The position numbers and the translations under genes are program-made. A DNA stretch of 38,916 nucleotides, taken from Alteromonas sp. IB21 (GTDB lineage Bacteria > Pseudomonadota > Gammaproteobacteria > Enterobacterales > Alteromonadaceae). The notes beneath the pieces are model-generated. The model was not told the origin of the DNA. It saw only the letters and a list, made by a program, of their open reading frames with translations, and ran no database searches. Positions 16,412-26,625 of this stretch are shown in pieces (the stretch's first letter is position 1; each line of letters opens with the position of its first letter). The stretch is taken from the NCBI RefSeq assembly GCF_016405965.1, contig NZ_JAEFCD010000037.1:1-38916 (forward strand), read 5' to 3'.

Positions 16412-19400
16412 ATGCCGTACACATTTTTTTCTACGTCCACCTCAAATACCACCTGGGAAAATATCCCTATTCGCAAAGATATTTATAGTACCGAACGTTT
16501 GGGGAAGTATGCAGAGGCATTAGCCAAGCATCACAAGATGACAGCAAAATTGCTGCGAGTCCCCTCACTTTATAAACGGTTTCAAGATAACGCAAAGACA
16601 CTCGAACACCTAGTATCAAAAAGCAATTCACATAAGCGCAATAGTAAAGACGCGCCAAAAGGGCTCGAGTGGTTACTCGACAATTATCACGTGGTCGACG
16701 CACAAATCTGGCAAGCCTCATTAGACCTACCAGAACGAACTTATCGCCAACTTCCTCGCCTGGCCGTTGGCAAGTTCACAGGTTACGCTAGAATATTAGC
16801 CATCGCGTGGTACTACATAGAACATACTGACTGCCACTTTACTACCGGAAGCTTTTGCCATTTTATTTCGTGTTATCAGCGTACAGAAATATTGAGTATA
16901 GTGGAGCTGTGGTCGCTCCCGTCCATAACCAAAATAGTGCTTATTGAAAACTTGCGCCGTTTATCTAAAGCGCAGTTAGATAAACACGTTGCACATAATC
17001 AAGCTAATAGTGCGGCAGACGAGGCACTAGTGCAAACGATTGGCTCAACCACGTCGCCGCCGTTTACACCGCCGGATCTATACAATTACTCTCCAAGCGC
17101 ACATGTTGCATTTTTAGCCCAACTGGCAAGACGCTTGCGCGGTAAAGACCCTAAAAAATACCCTTTGCTTCGTTGGCTTAATCAACAACTGTCTCAGGAA
17201 AAAAAGTCTGTCGACGACATAATTCAACAAGTATCACTGGAACATAGTGTAGTAAGCGAAACCATGAGCAATATCATCAACAGTTTAAGGCTGTTGGGAG
17301 AAATCGATTGGAAAGTCCCTTTCGAACAATTGAGCCATGTTGATAAACGCCTGCGCACCTACCGTGCCTATGAAGATATGGATTTTAGCACGCGCAATCT
17401 ATACCGCTCACATATAGAACGGCTAGCCTCAGGTTCTGGACTAAGCGAATGTGAAATAGTTGACGCTGCCTTGGCACGCGCTACAGCGTTGAGCATTGAT
17501 GAAACCGTCGATTCAGAAAAACGTCGCATTGGCGATCCTGGCTACCACCTATTTGGCGATAGCCACCGTCAGTTTGAAAACGAAATTGGTTACAAACCAT
17601 CCGTAATGGAGCGAATAAGCTATGCGCTAGGAGAGTGCGGCACTAAGGTTTATGTGGGGCTTATCATTTCGTTAAGTGTTCTCTTACTCGTCTTTTTTAT
17701 TCTTGCCCTGTTTGCTTTTAATTTCTCGGTGTTACTCCAAATTGTCTTGTCACTGCTTGCACTTATCCCCATCGGCGAAGTGTCAGTGCTTATAGTAAAC
17801 CAAATCATTTTGCGCTTTGTACATACCCATCCTTTACCCGGCCTTTCACTAAAGACCGGCGTGCCAAACGCCAGCAGAACGTTCGTAGTTATACCGTCGT
17901 TACTATCTAACAAGGCAGGCGCCGACAAACTCACTCACCAGCTTGAAATGCACTATTTAACCTGTATTGATGATAACGTAAGTTTTGGGCTTTTATTGGA
18001 TGGCGTTGATGCCACCAGCCAAGCATTATCCAGCGACAAAATTCATTTACAGCAAATTAGTGAAAACATTGCCGCACTGAATAGGAAATACCCAGGGTGC
18101 CGAAATCGCAAGCGATTTTATCTGTTGTTCCGCAAACGCATGTTCAATCGTCACGAGCAGACATGGATGGCGTGGGAGAGAAAAAGAGGAAAGTTACACG
18201 AACTCAATCGACTTTTAAGGGGAGCGACAGATACCACTTTCACGCCTGTTAATTCTGATCACATAGACATTCCAGAATATATCAAATATGTGGTGACCTT
18301 AGATGAAGATACGCAATTAACTCGCGGCGTTATTAAAAAATTAATAGGCAAAATGGCTCACCCGCTCAATACACCGCTACTCGACAGAATAAAGCGCCGT
18401 ATTGTAAAAGGGCACGGCATTTTGCAACCTAAAGTTACGCCTTTAATGCCAAGCAATGGCAATGGCTCCTGGTATCAATTCATTTTCTCAAGCCCGGGGG
18501 GAATAGACCCCTATGTGTCCAGTAGCTCAGACGTATATCAAGACTTGTACGACGAAGGGTCTTACACCGGAAAAGGGATTTACGACATTGACGCATTTGA
18601 GAGTGCGCTGAAATCTCGTGTCCCCTCTAACAAACTGTTGAGTCATGACCTATTTGAAGGGATATTCGCCCGGGCTGGCTTTGCTTGCGATATAGAGGTT
18701 TTGGAAACCTACCCCCGCAGTTACCATGCCGATATTAATCGTCTTCACCGATGGACAAGAGGTGATTGGCAACTGCTTCCTTGGCTGTTAGGTATAGTCA
18801 ATGGCACGGGTAAAATTCCCACGCTAGGACGATGGAAAATTATTGATAATTTACGTCGGTCGCTGGTACAACCTTGTCTCTTTACAACGCTGATATTGTC
18901 TTTTTTCTTTACGTTACAACAAGCCGTACTACTATGGGCGATGGTCTTTAGCATATTGGCGACACCTTTTCTTATTCATTTGCTGCTGCTTTTTATTTCG
19001 TATCGAGGAAGCCAAGGCAGAATAATCACGCACTTAAAAATGTGGCTATCAGACGTGCTGCTGTCTGTTGTTAACTGTTTTTTTATTATTGCGTTCCTGC
19101 CCGATAAAAGCGTTAAAATTTTCGATGCATTGGTAAGAACGCTTTTAAGGATGGCGTTTACCCAAAACCACCTTCTACAATGGGTATCCTCTGATGAGAT
19201 TGAACGCACGCATAAACCCTCGCTCATAAACTACTACAAGCTTATGAGCACAAGTGTAGGCGTAGTGTTGATTGTTTCAATAACGGCTTTTTTGTATTCA
19301 TTAGCCCATTTTTTCACGACACTGCCTTTTGTGCTGCTATGGCTCCTCGCCCCAGCAATGGCATGGCTGTTGAGTCAGCCAAATGTGCGCCCCTATCTAC

Positions 19401-22400
19401 ACCTTAGCGAAAACAGGCAAACTACACTTCGCCTTATAGCGCGCAGAACATGGCGTTTCTTCGATGAATTTGTTACGCCTGATGACAATATGCTGCCACC
19501 GGACAATTTTCAGCAGCTGCCCGAAGCGAAAACCGCACACCGCACTTCACCTACTAACATCGGGTTATATGTACTGTCGGTAGCGAGTGCAAAGGATTTT
19601 GGCTGGATAGGGCTTGTTGAAGCCATCGAAAAGCTTGAAAAAACCTTGGAAACACTCGGCAAATTGGAAAAGTATGAAGGACACTTACTGAATTGGTATC
19701 ACACACAAACGCTTCAACCATTACACCCTAAATATGTTTCGTCTGTTGATAGTGGTAATTTAGCGGGGCACCTTATTGCGCTTGCCAATACATTGGAGGC
19801 CTGGCAAGAACAGGTAGAACAGCGTGTTGAGCCGAACATTAAACAGGCGCTTTATGACAATTTACTGCTGCTAGACGCTGCTATTCTGGCCGCTGAACCA
19901 AAACAAAAACATTATTCTCACTGCCGAGTTGAAATACTCAATTTGCTAAATTTGTTGGAAGATAAAGACAGCAATGCGGCTTATGATTTAGTAAATGTGG
20001 ATGAAACCCTTCGTTCACTTCTAGGTTCACTGACTTGTAAAGCATCATCAATTGACGGGAATATCAACTACTGGTTACAGAGCACAATTAGTCGTATAGA
20101 GGCGGCGAACCAAGATAAACAGGTTTTATCTGTTGCGCAGGGTAACCTGAAAGCACGACTTGAGCGCATCGCAACTTGTGCTCGCTCGTATGCAATGGAC
20201 ATGAATTTTCACTTCTTATTTAACCAAGAGAAGGTCCTGCTCAGTATCGGGTATTCTGTCGATAAAGACGAGTTAGATACGGGTTGCTATGACTTACTAG
20301 GCTCTGAAGCGCGTTTGGCAAGTCTGTTTGCTATTGCTAAAAACGACATTCCTTCAAAGCATTGGTTTCACTTGGGCCGCACAGCATCGCCTGTTAGATT
20401 CAGCGCAGCGCTGTTATCGTGGTCAGGTTCGATGTTTGAATACCTTATGCCTTCTTTAATTATGCGAGCACCTTTTGGCAGCCTCATTGCCAATACCAAC
20501 CAAATGGCAGTGCTTCAACAGCGTCACTATGGCAAGCACCTCAATGTCCCTTGGGGTGTTTCCGAATCGGCATTCAACGCACGAGATTTAGAATTTAACT
20601 ATCAATATTCAAATTTTGGGGTGCCTAGCTTAGGGCTTAAACGTGGACTTGCTGAAAGTATTGTGGTCTCCCCTTATTCAAGCGGACTTGCCGCAATGAT
20701 AGACCCGAACAGTGCTGTAAAAAACTTTAAACAACTCGAATTATTAGGGTGTTTAGGGCCATATGGTTACTACGAAGCCGTCGATTTCACCCCGTCAAGA
20801 CAACCAAAAAATGCTAAACATACCGTAATTGAGAGCTATATGGCGCATCATCAGGGCATGACCATTGTCGCTATCAACAATACGCTCAACAACGGCGTCA
20901 TGCGTAATCGATTTCACAGCGAGCCAATGATTGGCGCCTGTGAGTCTCTACTTCAAGAACGTATTCCCCGAAATGTCTCACTAAAACGTCCTTTAACTCA
21001 GGGGGATAGCATTGCGCAAAATCTCTCATCGTCTAAACCCGCATCCCGAATTTTTAGCCCGCAGAAAAACGGTCCAAGACAAACGAATTTGCTGTCAAAC
21101 GGCAGGTATACAGCAATGGTAACCTCAGCAGGCAGTGGCTATAGCGTGTGGAAAAACATCGCGATTACTCGCTGGAATGGCGATACCACCACCGACGATG
21201 ACGGCATGTTTTTCTTTGTTCACGACGTGGAGTCGAAGCGAACCTATTCGCCGACTATACAGCCGTTACATGCTGAAAACCGCGTAAACCATAAAAGATA
21301 CACGACCGAATTTGCCGAAGACTATGCCCGTTATGAAGCAACACTTAGTAATATTAAAAGCAGTGTAGACATCGTCGTTACCAGTGAAAGCGACGGCGAG
21401 GCTCGTCAGCTTAAAGTGAGCAACACATCGCTTACTACCAAAAGCGTCGTTGTAACCTCCTTCAACTCGCTGGCGCTGGCGCCAAGGGAAACGGATAGCG
21501 CCCACCCCGCTTTTTCAAAAATGTTTGTGCAAACAAGTGTACTTAAAGAGCGTAACGCACTTATCGCAACAAGGCGAAAGCGTGCGCCGGAGGAACGTGA
21601 AATATGGGTAGCTAATTTTGCGGTAGTGAGCGACCAAGTAGCTAATGAGTTCGAGTTTGATACGAGTAGGCTGACGTTTATCGGTAGAGGTAATACTATA
21701 CACAACGCAAAGGGAAACGCAGTAATACACAATAGCCTTAACCGGCTGAGCGGCTCAGTTGGCGCGGTTATCGATCCGGTATTTGTATTGAGGCATCACA
21801 TTGATATTCCCGCGGGAAAACAAATGACGATAACCTATTGGTTATTAGTGGCATCTTCTCGCACAAAGTTACTATCGCTTATCGACCAACACGCCGATAC
21901 CTACTCGTTTGAGCGCGCTAAAACCATGGCATGGACACAAGCACAGCTCCTACTCAGACACCTTGGTATAGACAATGATGAAACCGCGACCTTTCAAAAA
22001 ATAGCAACATCGTTGCTTTATTTAGATACCAGTTACTCGAACCAAAACCCATTGCCCTTAGCAGTAAAAAGTATCAAGCATTTGCTATGGCAAGAGGGTA
22101 TATCTGGCGATCTCCCCATCGTGGTTATGCGCATAGGTGAAAATGCGGATATAAAACATGTAGAGCAACTGTTGCGTGCACACGAATATTGGAAACTAAA
22201 AATGCTGTATGTGGATATTGTGATCATCAATGAACAGCGTTCAACCTATTTCCACAGTTTACACGATGCTCTTGAAACCGCAGTGCGCTGCAGTCAATCG
22301 CCCGTTTACCACTCAGATGAACACACCCGCCCCGCAAACTCCTATGTGCATGTGTTACGCCACGACCAAATTTCAACAGACTTGCTAAAAACCATAATGC

Positions 22401-25060
22401 ATGCCGCCAGACTGGTAATTAACGCGCGCGACGGAGATTTAGAAACACAATGTCACCGTCTTCTTGAAACGGATTTCCCCGATAAATCATTTGCTGACCA
22501 AACTGTGCAAAAACAGGCGCGATATATGCCGCCATTGCCGTTAGATAAAACCGATATTTCCAGCCTTTCTTTTTTCAACGGCACAGGCGGGTTTGATACC
22601 AAAAACAACGAGTACGTTATTCAGTTAAATAACGGCCTGACGCCTCCTGCACCTTGGATAAATATTATCGCCAATGACGACTTCGGTTTTCAAATTGGTG
22701 AGGATGGAAACGGCTACACATGGGCCAAAAATAGCCGCGACAACCAGTTAACCCCTTGGTACAACGACCCTGTGTGTAACCCGTGCGTTGACAACTGGTA
22801 TGTGAGAGATGAAGACACACTTGCGTTGAGCAGTGCAGCCAATCAGCCCATTCAAGATGGCGGTGAATATCAGGTGCGCCACGGCTGGGGCTACAGTGTA
22901 TTTTCACACCACGCCGACCATCTTCATATAGAATCCACTCATACGATAGTGCAAAACGCCCCTGTAAAACTGGTGCGCCTATCGATTAAAAATACGGGAG
23001 AGCGGAAACGAAAATTATCGATTACCAGTTATATCGAGTGGGTACTCGCTAACGACAAGTATGAAAGCGGACCATTTATTACCTCCTCATTCGAGCACGA
23101 CTTTCAGGCCATTACGCTGTCCAACCCATTCTCCACTGAATTTTCTGAAAGTCAGGCATTTGTCATGCTTCAGAATGAACTGGATGAATGGACCACAGAC
23201 CGTACCGAATTCCTTGGGCGATATGGAAGTCCAGGTAATCCCAGAGCGTTAGCCTCTAATAAGCCGATGAAAAAAAGGTTGGGGCATAGTTTTGATATTT
23301 GTTCCGCCATGCAAACGACGTTTACCCTGCAGCCTAACGCCTCGCATGACGTAGTGCTGGTTTTTGGTTATGCAAACAGCCATGCCCACGCCCTTAAGTT
23401 AATGAAACGCTATAAGCACGCTATTTTTGATGTTGTGCTAAACCAGACTAAAGAATATTGGCTACGTTTACTCACCCATGTCCAGGTAGATACCCCTGAC
23501 AAAGCAACTAACCTAATGCTAAATGGCTGGCTGAACTACCAAACCATGAGCAGCCGAATTCTAGCGCGATGCGGCTTTTATCAGGCCAGTGGTGCCTTTG
23601 GATTTCGCGACCAACTGCAAGATGGTATGTCGATGCTATGGCACAGCCCCGAGCGCGTGCGCGAGCACATTTTGCGTGCCGCGTCTCGGCAGTTTAAAGA
23701 GGGAGATGTTCAACATTGGTGGCTGCCGCTTTCAGGACAAGGGGTGAGAACCCATATTTCTGACGACAGAATATGGTTAGTCGTAGCAGCAACCCATTAC
23801 GCAAAGCACACTCAAGACCAAGACATCTGGCAAGTACACGTCCCTTTCTTGGAAGGGCCCCTTCTTGACATTGCTGCGCATGACGCTTTTTTCATGCCTA
23901 GCAGTAGCGATGACACAGCAAGCCTTCTAGAGCATTGTATATTGTCGATAAACGCAGCGCTCGCTGCCAGAGGTAAACATGGCTTGCCGCTAATGGGTAC
24001 CGGTGACTGGAACGACGGTATGAACGGAATAGGCAAGCTTGGCTCGGGAGAAAGCGTGTGGCTAGGTTGGTTTATCCTATTTGCCATTGACCAGCTAATC
24101 GAACTTGAGTCACCTTATTGTAAGCAAAAGCTAATGCCTTACAAAGCACAATGGCAGCAGGCCTCGCGAGAACTAACTCAGGCTATCGAACAACATGCAT
24201 GGGATGGTGAATGGTACCGAAGGGCCGTTTTCGATAACGGTATCTGGCTAGGCTCTCAACTTAACGATGAATGCAAAATTGACGCTATTTGTCAGTCATG
24301 GGCAGTGCTGTCAAATCACGCTCTCCCTAAACGCGCTAACAAAGCCATGAGAATGGCGTCGCAGTACCTTGTAAGAAAAGAGCTAGGCTTGGCGCTGCTG
24401 TTTACCCCTCCTTTCGAAAAAACCATTTTAGAGCCGGGCTACATAAAAGGCTATCCAGCAGGCTTTCGAGAAAATGGGGGGCAATACACCCACGCGGCAG
24501 TCTGGTCAGTTATGGCGCTGTGTCAGCAAGAAAAAACAGACCAGGCATTCGAACTCTTTTCAATGCTAAACCCTATCAATCACGCGCTTAGTGAAGCGCA
24601 TTGCGCACAATACAAGGTTGAGCCCTACGTTATGGCGGCAGACATCTACTCTGTACCACCCCATTGTGGTAGAGGCGGCTGGACCTGGTACACAGGGGCC
24701 GCAGGTTTAATGTATCAAGCAGGGCTTTCTTCACTATTGGGAATAAGAAAACGAGGGAAATCGTTGGAAATAACACCACAGTTACCCTCAAAGTGGGATC
24801 GCTACAGCGTAACGATAGACATAGATAGAGCATACTATGTAATAGAGGTAATAAGAGACGAGATAATAAGAGACAGGCACGAGAAGAGAGCCGAAACCAC
24901 GGACAATGCATCTGGCACGTTTGCCGAGGGTAAAGCATCACCTAATGCGAAGCAGAAGTGGGCCGTCTATATCGATGAAGAGAGGTATAACTTCACCACA
25001 AATATTGCGTTCCCTCTGTTAGCAGGTAAGCACCATGTCAAAATTTTAATAAAAGATTAG
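16412..25060 (+). CDS. ndvB: Cyclic beta-1,2-glucan synthase (NdvB/Cgs type, GT84-GH94)
   Basis: 2882 residues, close to the rhizobial and Brucella proteins (about 2830-2870). It makes cyclic beta-1,2-glucan from UDP-glucose at the inner membrane for release into the periplasm. Seen in order: soluble N-terminal region; membrane helices at about 413-460; GT84 transferase with VVTLDEDTQL near 628 and RWTRGDWQ near 780, the processive-transferase (Q/R)xxRW-type motif; further helices at about 823-870, 885-905 and 945-990; a glycoamylase-like domain (PF10091 type) at about 1340-1470; two supersandwich segments; and a GH94 phosphorylase domain with GDWNDGMN near 2531, which carries the catalytic Asp and sets ring size. 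No frameshift is visible. Such glucans matter in osmotic adaptation, host contact and biofilms. Confidence 0.95.
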   Translation: MPYTFFSTSTSNTTWENIPIRKDIYSTERLGKYAEALAKHHKMTAKLLRVPSLYKRFQDNAKTLEHLVSKSNSHKRNSKDAPKGLEWLLDNYHVVDAQIWQASLDLPERTYRQLPRLAVGKFTGYARILAIAWYYIEHTDCHFTTGSFCHFISCYQRTEILSIVELWSLPSITKIVLIENLRRLSKAQLDKHVAHNQANSAADEALVQTIGSTTSPPFTPPDLYNYSPSAHVAFLAQLARRLRGKDPKKYPLLRWLNQQLSQEKKSVDDIIQQVSLEHSVVSETMSNIINSLRLLGEIDWKVPFEQLSHVDKRLRTYRAYEDMDFSTRNLYRSHIERLASGSGLSECEIVDAALARATALSIDETVDSEKRRIGDPGYHLFGDSHRQFENEIGYKPSVMERISYALGECGTKVYVGLIISLSVLLLVFFILALFAFNFSVLLQIVLSLLALIPIGEVSVLIVNQIILRFVHTHPLPGLSLKTGVPNASRTFVVIPSLLSNKAGADKLTHQLEMHYLTCIDDNVSFGLLLDGVDATSQALSSDKIHLQQISENIAALNRKYPGCRNRKRFYLLFRKRMFNRHEQTWMAWERKRGKLHELNRLLRGATDTTFTPVNSDHIDIPEYIKYVVTLDEDTQLTRGVIKKLIGKMAHPLNTPLLDRIKRRIVKGHGILQPKVTPLMPSNGNGSWYQFIFSSPGGIDPYVSSSSDVYQDLYDEGSYTGKGIYDIDAFESALKSRVPSNKLLSHDLFEGIFARAGFACDIEVLETYPRSYHADINRLHRWTRGDWQLLPWLLGIVNGTGKIPTLGRWKIIDNLRRSLVQPCLFTTLILSFFFTLQQAVLLWAMVFSILATPFLIHLLLLFISYRGSQGRIITHLKMWLSDVLLSVVNCFFIIAFLPDKSVKIFDALVRTLLRMAFTQNHLLQWVSSDEIERTHKPSLINYYKLMSTSVGVVLIVSITAFLYSLAHFFTTLPFVLLWLLAPAMAWLLSQPNVRPYLHLSENRQTTLRLIARRTWRFFDEFVTPDDNMLPPDNFQQLPEAKTAHRTSPTNIGLYVLSVASAKDFGWIGLVEAIEKLEKTLETLGKLEKYEGHLLNWYHTQTLQPLHPKYVSSVDSGNLAGHLIALANTLEAWQEQVEQRVEPNIKQALYDNLLLLDAAILAAEPKQKHYSHCRVEILNLLNLLEDKDSNAAYDLVNVDETLRSLLGSLTCKASSIDGNINYWLQSTISRIEAANQDKQVLSVAQGNLKARLERIATCARSYAMDMNFHFLFNQEKVLLSIGYSVDKDELDTGCYDLLGSEARLASLFAIAKNDIPSKHWFHLGRTASPVRFSAALLSWSGSMFEYLMPSLIMRAPFGSLIANTNQMAVLQQRHYGKHLNVPWGVSESAFNARDLEFNYQYSNFGVPSLGLKRGLAESIVVSPYSSGLAAMIDPNSAVKNFKQLELLGCLGPYGYYEAVDFTPSRQPKNAKHTVIESYMAHHQGMTIVAINNTLNNGVMRNRFHSEPMIGACESLLQERIPRNVSLKRPLTQGDSIAQNLSSSKPASRIFSPQKNGPRQTNLLSNGRYTAMVTSAGSGYSVWKNIAITRWNGDTTTDDDGMFFFVHDVESKRTYSPTIQPLHAENRVNHKRYTTEFAEDYARYEATLSNIKSSVDIVVTSESDGEARQLKVSNTSLTTKSVVVTSFNSLALAPRETDSAHPAFSKMFVQTSVLKERNALIATRRKRAPEEREIWVANFAVVSDQVANEFEFDTSRLTFIGRGNTIHNAKGNAVIHNSLNRLSGSVGAVIDPVFVLRHHIDIPAGKQMTITYWLLVASSRTKLLSLIDQHADTYSFERAKTMAWTQAQLLLRHLGIDNDETATFQKIATSLLYLDTSYSNQNPLPLAVKSIKHLLWQEGISGDLPIVVMRIGENADIKHVEQLLRAHEYWKLKMLYVDIVIINEQRSTYFHSLHDALETAVRCSQSPVYHSDEHTRPANSYVHVLRHDQISTDLLKTIMHAARLVINARDGDLETQCHRLLETDFPDKSFADQTVQKQARYMPPLPLDKTDISSLSFFNGTGGFDTKNNEYVIQLNNGLTPPAPWINIIANDDFGFQIGEDGNGYTWAKNSRDNQLTPWYNDPVCNPCVDNWYVRDEDTLALSSAANQPIQDGGEYQVRHGWGYSVFSHHADHLHIESTHTIVQNAPVKLVRLSIKNTGERKRKLSITSYIEWVLANDKYESGPFITSSFEHDFQAITLSNPFSTEFSESQAFVMLQNELDEWTTDRTEFLGRYGSPGNPRALASNKPMKKRLGHSFDICSAMQTTFTLQPNASHDVVLVFGYANSHAHALKLMKRYKHAIFDVVLNQTKEYWLRLLTHVQVDTPDKATNLMLNGWLNYQTMSSRILARCGFYQASGAFGFRDQLQDGMSMLWHSPERVREHILRAASRQFKEGDVQHWWLPLSGQGVRTHISDDRIWLVVAATHYAKHTQDQDIWQVHVPFLEGPLLDIAAHDAFFMPSSSDDTASLLEHCILSINAALAARGKHGLPLMGTGDWNDGMNGIGKLGSGESVWLGWFILFAIDQLIELESPYCKQKLMPYKAQWQQASRELTQAIEQHAWDGEWYRRAVFDNGIWLGSQLNDECKIDAICQSWAVLSNHALPKRANKAMRMASQYLVRKELGLALLFTPPFEKTILEPGYIKGYPAGFRENGGQYTHAAVWSVMALCQQEKTDQAFELFSMLNPINHALSEAHCAQYKVEPYVMAADIYSVPPHCGRGGWTWYTGAAGLMYQAGLSSLLGIRKRGKSLEITPQLPSKWDRYSVTIDIDRAYYVIEVIRDEIIRDRHEKRAETTDNASGTFAEGKASPNAKQKWAVYIDEERYNFTTNIAFPLLAGKHHVKILIKD

Positions 25061-25138
25061 GTAATGTGGTGCAGCGTACAGAGTAGCTAAATACAGGGAG
25101 TATATTGGTGAAAGAATTTATACTTAAGGCTATATCTA

Positions 25139-25498
25139 ATGACGCGACTTCATGTATTTCTTTCTGTTGTAGTACTAGCAACGCCCTTGGCTGGATGCAA
25201 CCAACAAGCAGGCGACAGCGACAAAGTGCCAAGCTCCACAACCACTGACACGCCTTTAACACAAACGCCCCCCTCTGCGTATCAAGAAGAAGATTTGGCA
25301 CAAGCGATTCGCGCGACACTCAACACATTAGGCATGAATGTGGCAAATGACATCACCGTAAACACGGTAGATAACGACGTCACTCTGTCTGGCAGAGTTT
25401 CGTCTGAAAAGCAAAAACAAATGGTGTTAAATGCCGTTGGAGAAATTGAGGGTGTCAATGTCATTACCGATGAAATTATGGTGGTCCCGATGGACTAG
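25139..25498 (+). CDS. BON-domain lipoprotein
   Basis: 119 residues. Lipoprotein signal with lipobox LAGC and Cys20, a Ser/Thr-rich linker (about 25-50), then one BON domain at about 52-117: LAQAIRATLNTLG, ITVNTVDNDVTLSGRV and the GEIEGVNVI(T)DEI pattern. BON proteins (OsmY and DolP/YraP relatives) bind envelope surfaces or phospholipid and respond to osmotic or envelope stress. It sits 78 bases after the glucan synthase and 41 bases before hflK-like, all on the plus strand. An AAGG is found 9 bases before the ATG. Confidence 0.88.
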   Translation: MTRLHVFLSVVVLATPLAGCNQQAGDSDKVPSSTTTDTPLTQTPPSAYQEEDLAQAIRATLNTLGMNVANDITVNTVDNDVTLSGRVSSEKQKQMVLNAVGEIEGVNVITDEIMVVPMD

Positions 25499-25539
25499 CA
25501 CTCCGCTTGGAAACCACCACAATTGTAAGGAGTTCCGAT

Positions 25540-26625
25540 ATGCCGATTCAGATGAACAGCCCACCAAACAACCCTTGGGGGAGCGGTCAAACCGGAGGTC
25601 CCCCACCTGATTTAGACAAAAATCTGAAGCAAGTGCTCGATAAACTTAAAAGCCATTTGCCCGGCGGAAGTCCAAAGGCCTTTATCATTTTCGTCTTGCT
25701 TTTGTTCACTATTTTTGCGGTATGGAATATTTTTTATACCGTGCCCAGCGACTCTGTTGCAGTCGTTCAACGGTTCGGCAAACTGCATGCTCAAAAAGAA
25801 CCGGGCTTACATCTAAAGATACCTTTTGGCGTAGACGCCATTCACATTGTGCCTACTAAACGCCAGTTAAAACAAGAGTTTGGGTTTGCTACTGCGTCCG
25901 CAACAAATCCAGAGCAAGGCTCAAGAGGTGACTACGCATTAAGAGAAACCCAAATGGTAACGGGCGACTTAAATGCAGCGCTTATTGAGTGGGTGGTTCA
26001 ATACCGTATTGCCAACCCTGTAAATTACCTTTTCGAAGTCCGCGACCCCAGTGAAACGCTGCGCTACATTTCTGAATCCGTCATGCGAGAAGTAGTGGGA
26101 GACAGAACGGTAGACGAAGTAATAACGATAGGTAGGCAAGACATTGAATTTCAATCGTTAGAAAGGCTAAGAGAAATAGCACAAACCTATGCTATGGGTA
26201 TTGCTATCGACCAAGTACAACTAAAAAACATCAACCCGCCCTCGCCGGTTCAAGCGTCATTTAATGAAGTGAATCAGGCACAACAGGAAAAAGAACGACT
26301 CATCAATGAAGCCAGAAGGGAATACAACAGAGTGATCCCGCTTGCCGAAGGCGAAAAAGATCAAAGAATACGTGAAGCCGATGGTTACCGTTTACAGCGT
26401 ATCAATGAGGCTCAGGGAGATGTGAGCCGTTTCAATGCGCTTATGGTTGAATACCGACTGGCACCAGAAGTAACCCAGCGTAGGATATATATAGAGCACC
26501 TTGAACGCGTGCTTCCTAGTATAAAGCACACCTTTTTACTCGACGGTGATAAGGGGTCGGTCTTACCCATTATGAATTTAAGTGCTGATAGTTCGGTACT
26601 GCTGGGGGAAGAAAGAAATGACTAA
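25540..26625 (+). CDS. hflK: HflK-like SPFH/prohibitin membrane protein
   Basis: 361 residues from the ATG at 25540, chosen over a TTG at 25507 because AAGGAG stands 7 bases before it. N-terminal PWG..GGPPPDLD motif as in HflK, one membrane helix at about 47-66, then an SPFH domain (about 68-250) and a long coiled coil (about 250-310). With HflC it would form a large periplasmic cage that controls the FtsH protease and organises membrane domains. The canonical hflKC pair usually follows hfq-hflX; here it lies between a BON lipoprotein and a GGDEF gene, so this is probably a second, specialised copy (inference; the other copy is not in the window). Its stop overlaps the hflC start by 8 bases. 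Confidence 0.9.
   Translation: MPIQMNSPPNNPWGSGQTGGPPPDLDKNLKQVLDKLKSHLPGGSPKAFIIFVLLLFTIFAVWNIFYTVPSDSVAVVQRFGKLHAQKEPGLHLKIPFGVDAIHIVPTKRQLKQEFGFATASATNPEQGSRGDYALRETQMVTGDLNAALIEWVVQYRIANPVNYLFEVRDPSETLRYISESVMREVVGDRTVDEVITIGRQDIEFQSLERLREIAQTYAMGIAIDQVQLKNINPPSPVQASFNEVNQAQQEKERLINEARREYNRVIPLAEGEKDQRIREADGYRLQRINEAQGDVSRFNALMVEYRLAPEVTQRRIYIEHLERVLPSIKHTFLLDGDKGSVLPIMNLSADSSVLLGEERND

Noticed and set aside
16412..25060. Several antisense and out-of-frame open frames inside the glucan synthase gene
   Set aside because: All are overlapped by a strongly conserved multi-domain protein and lack ribosome sites or protein-like composition.
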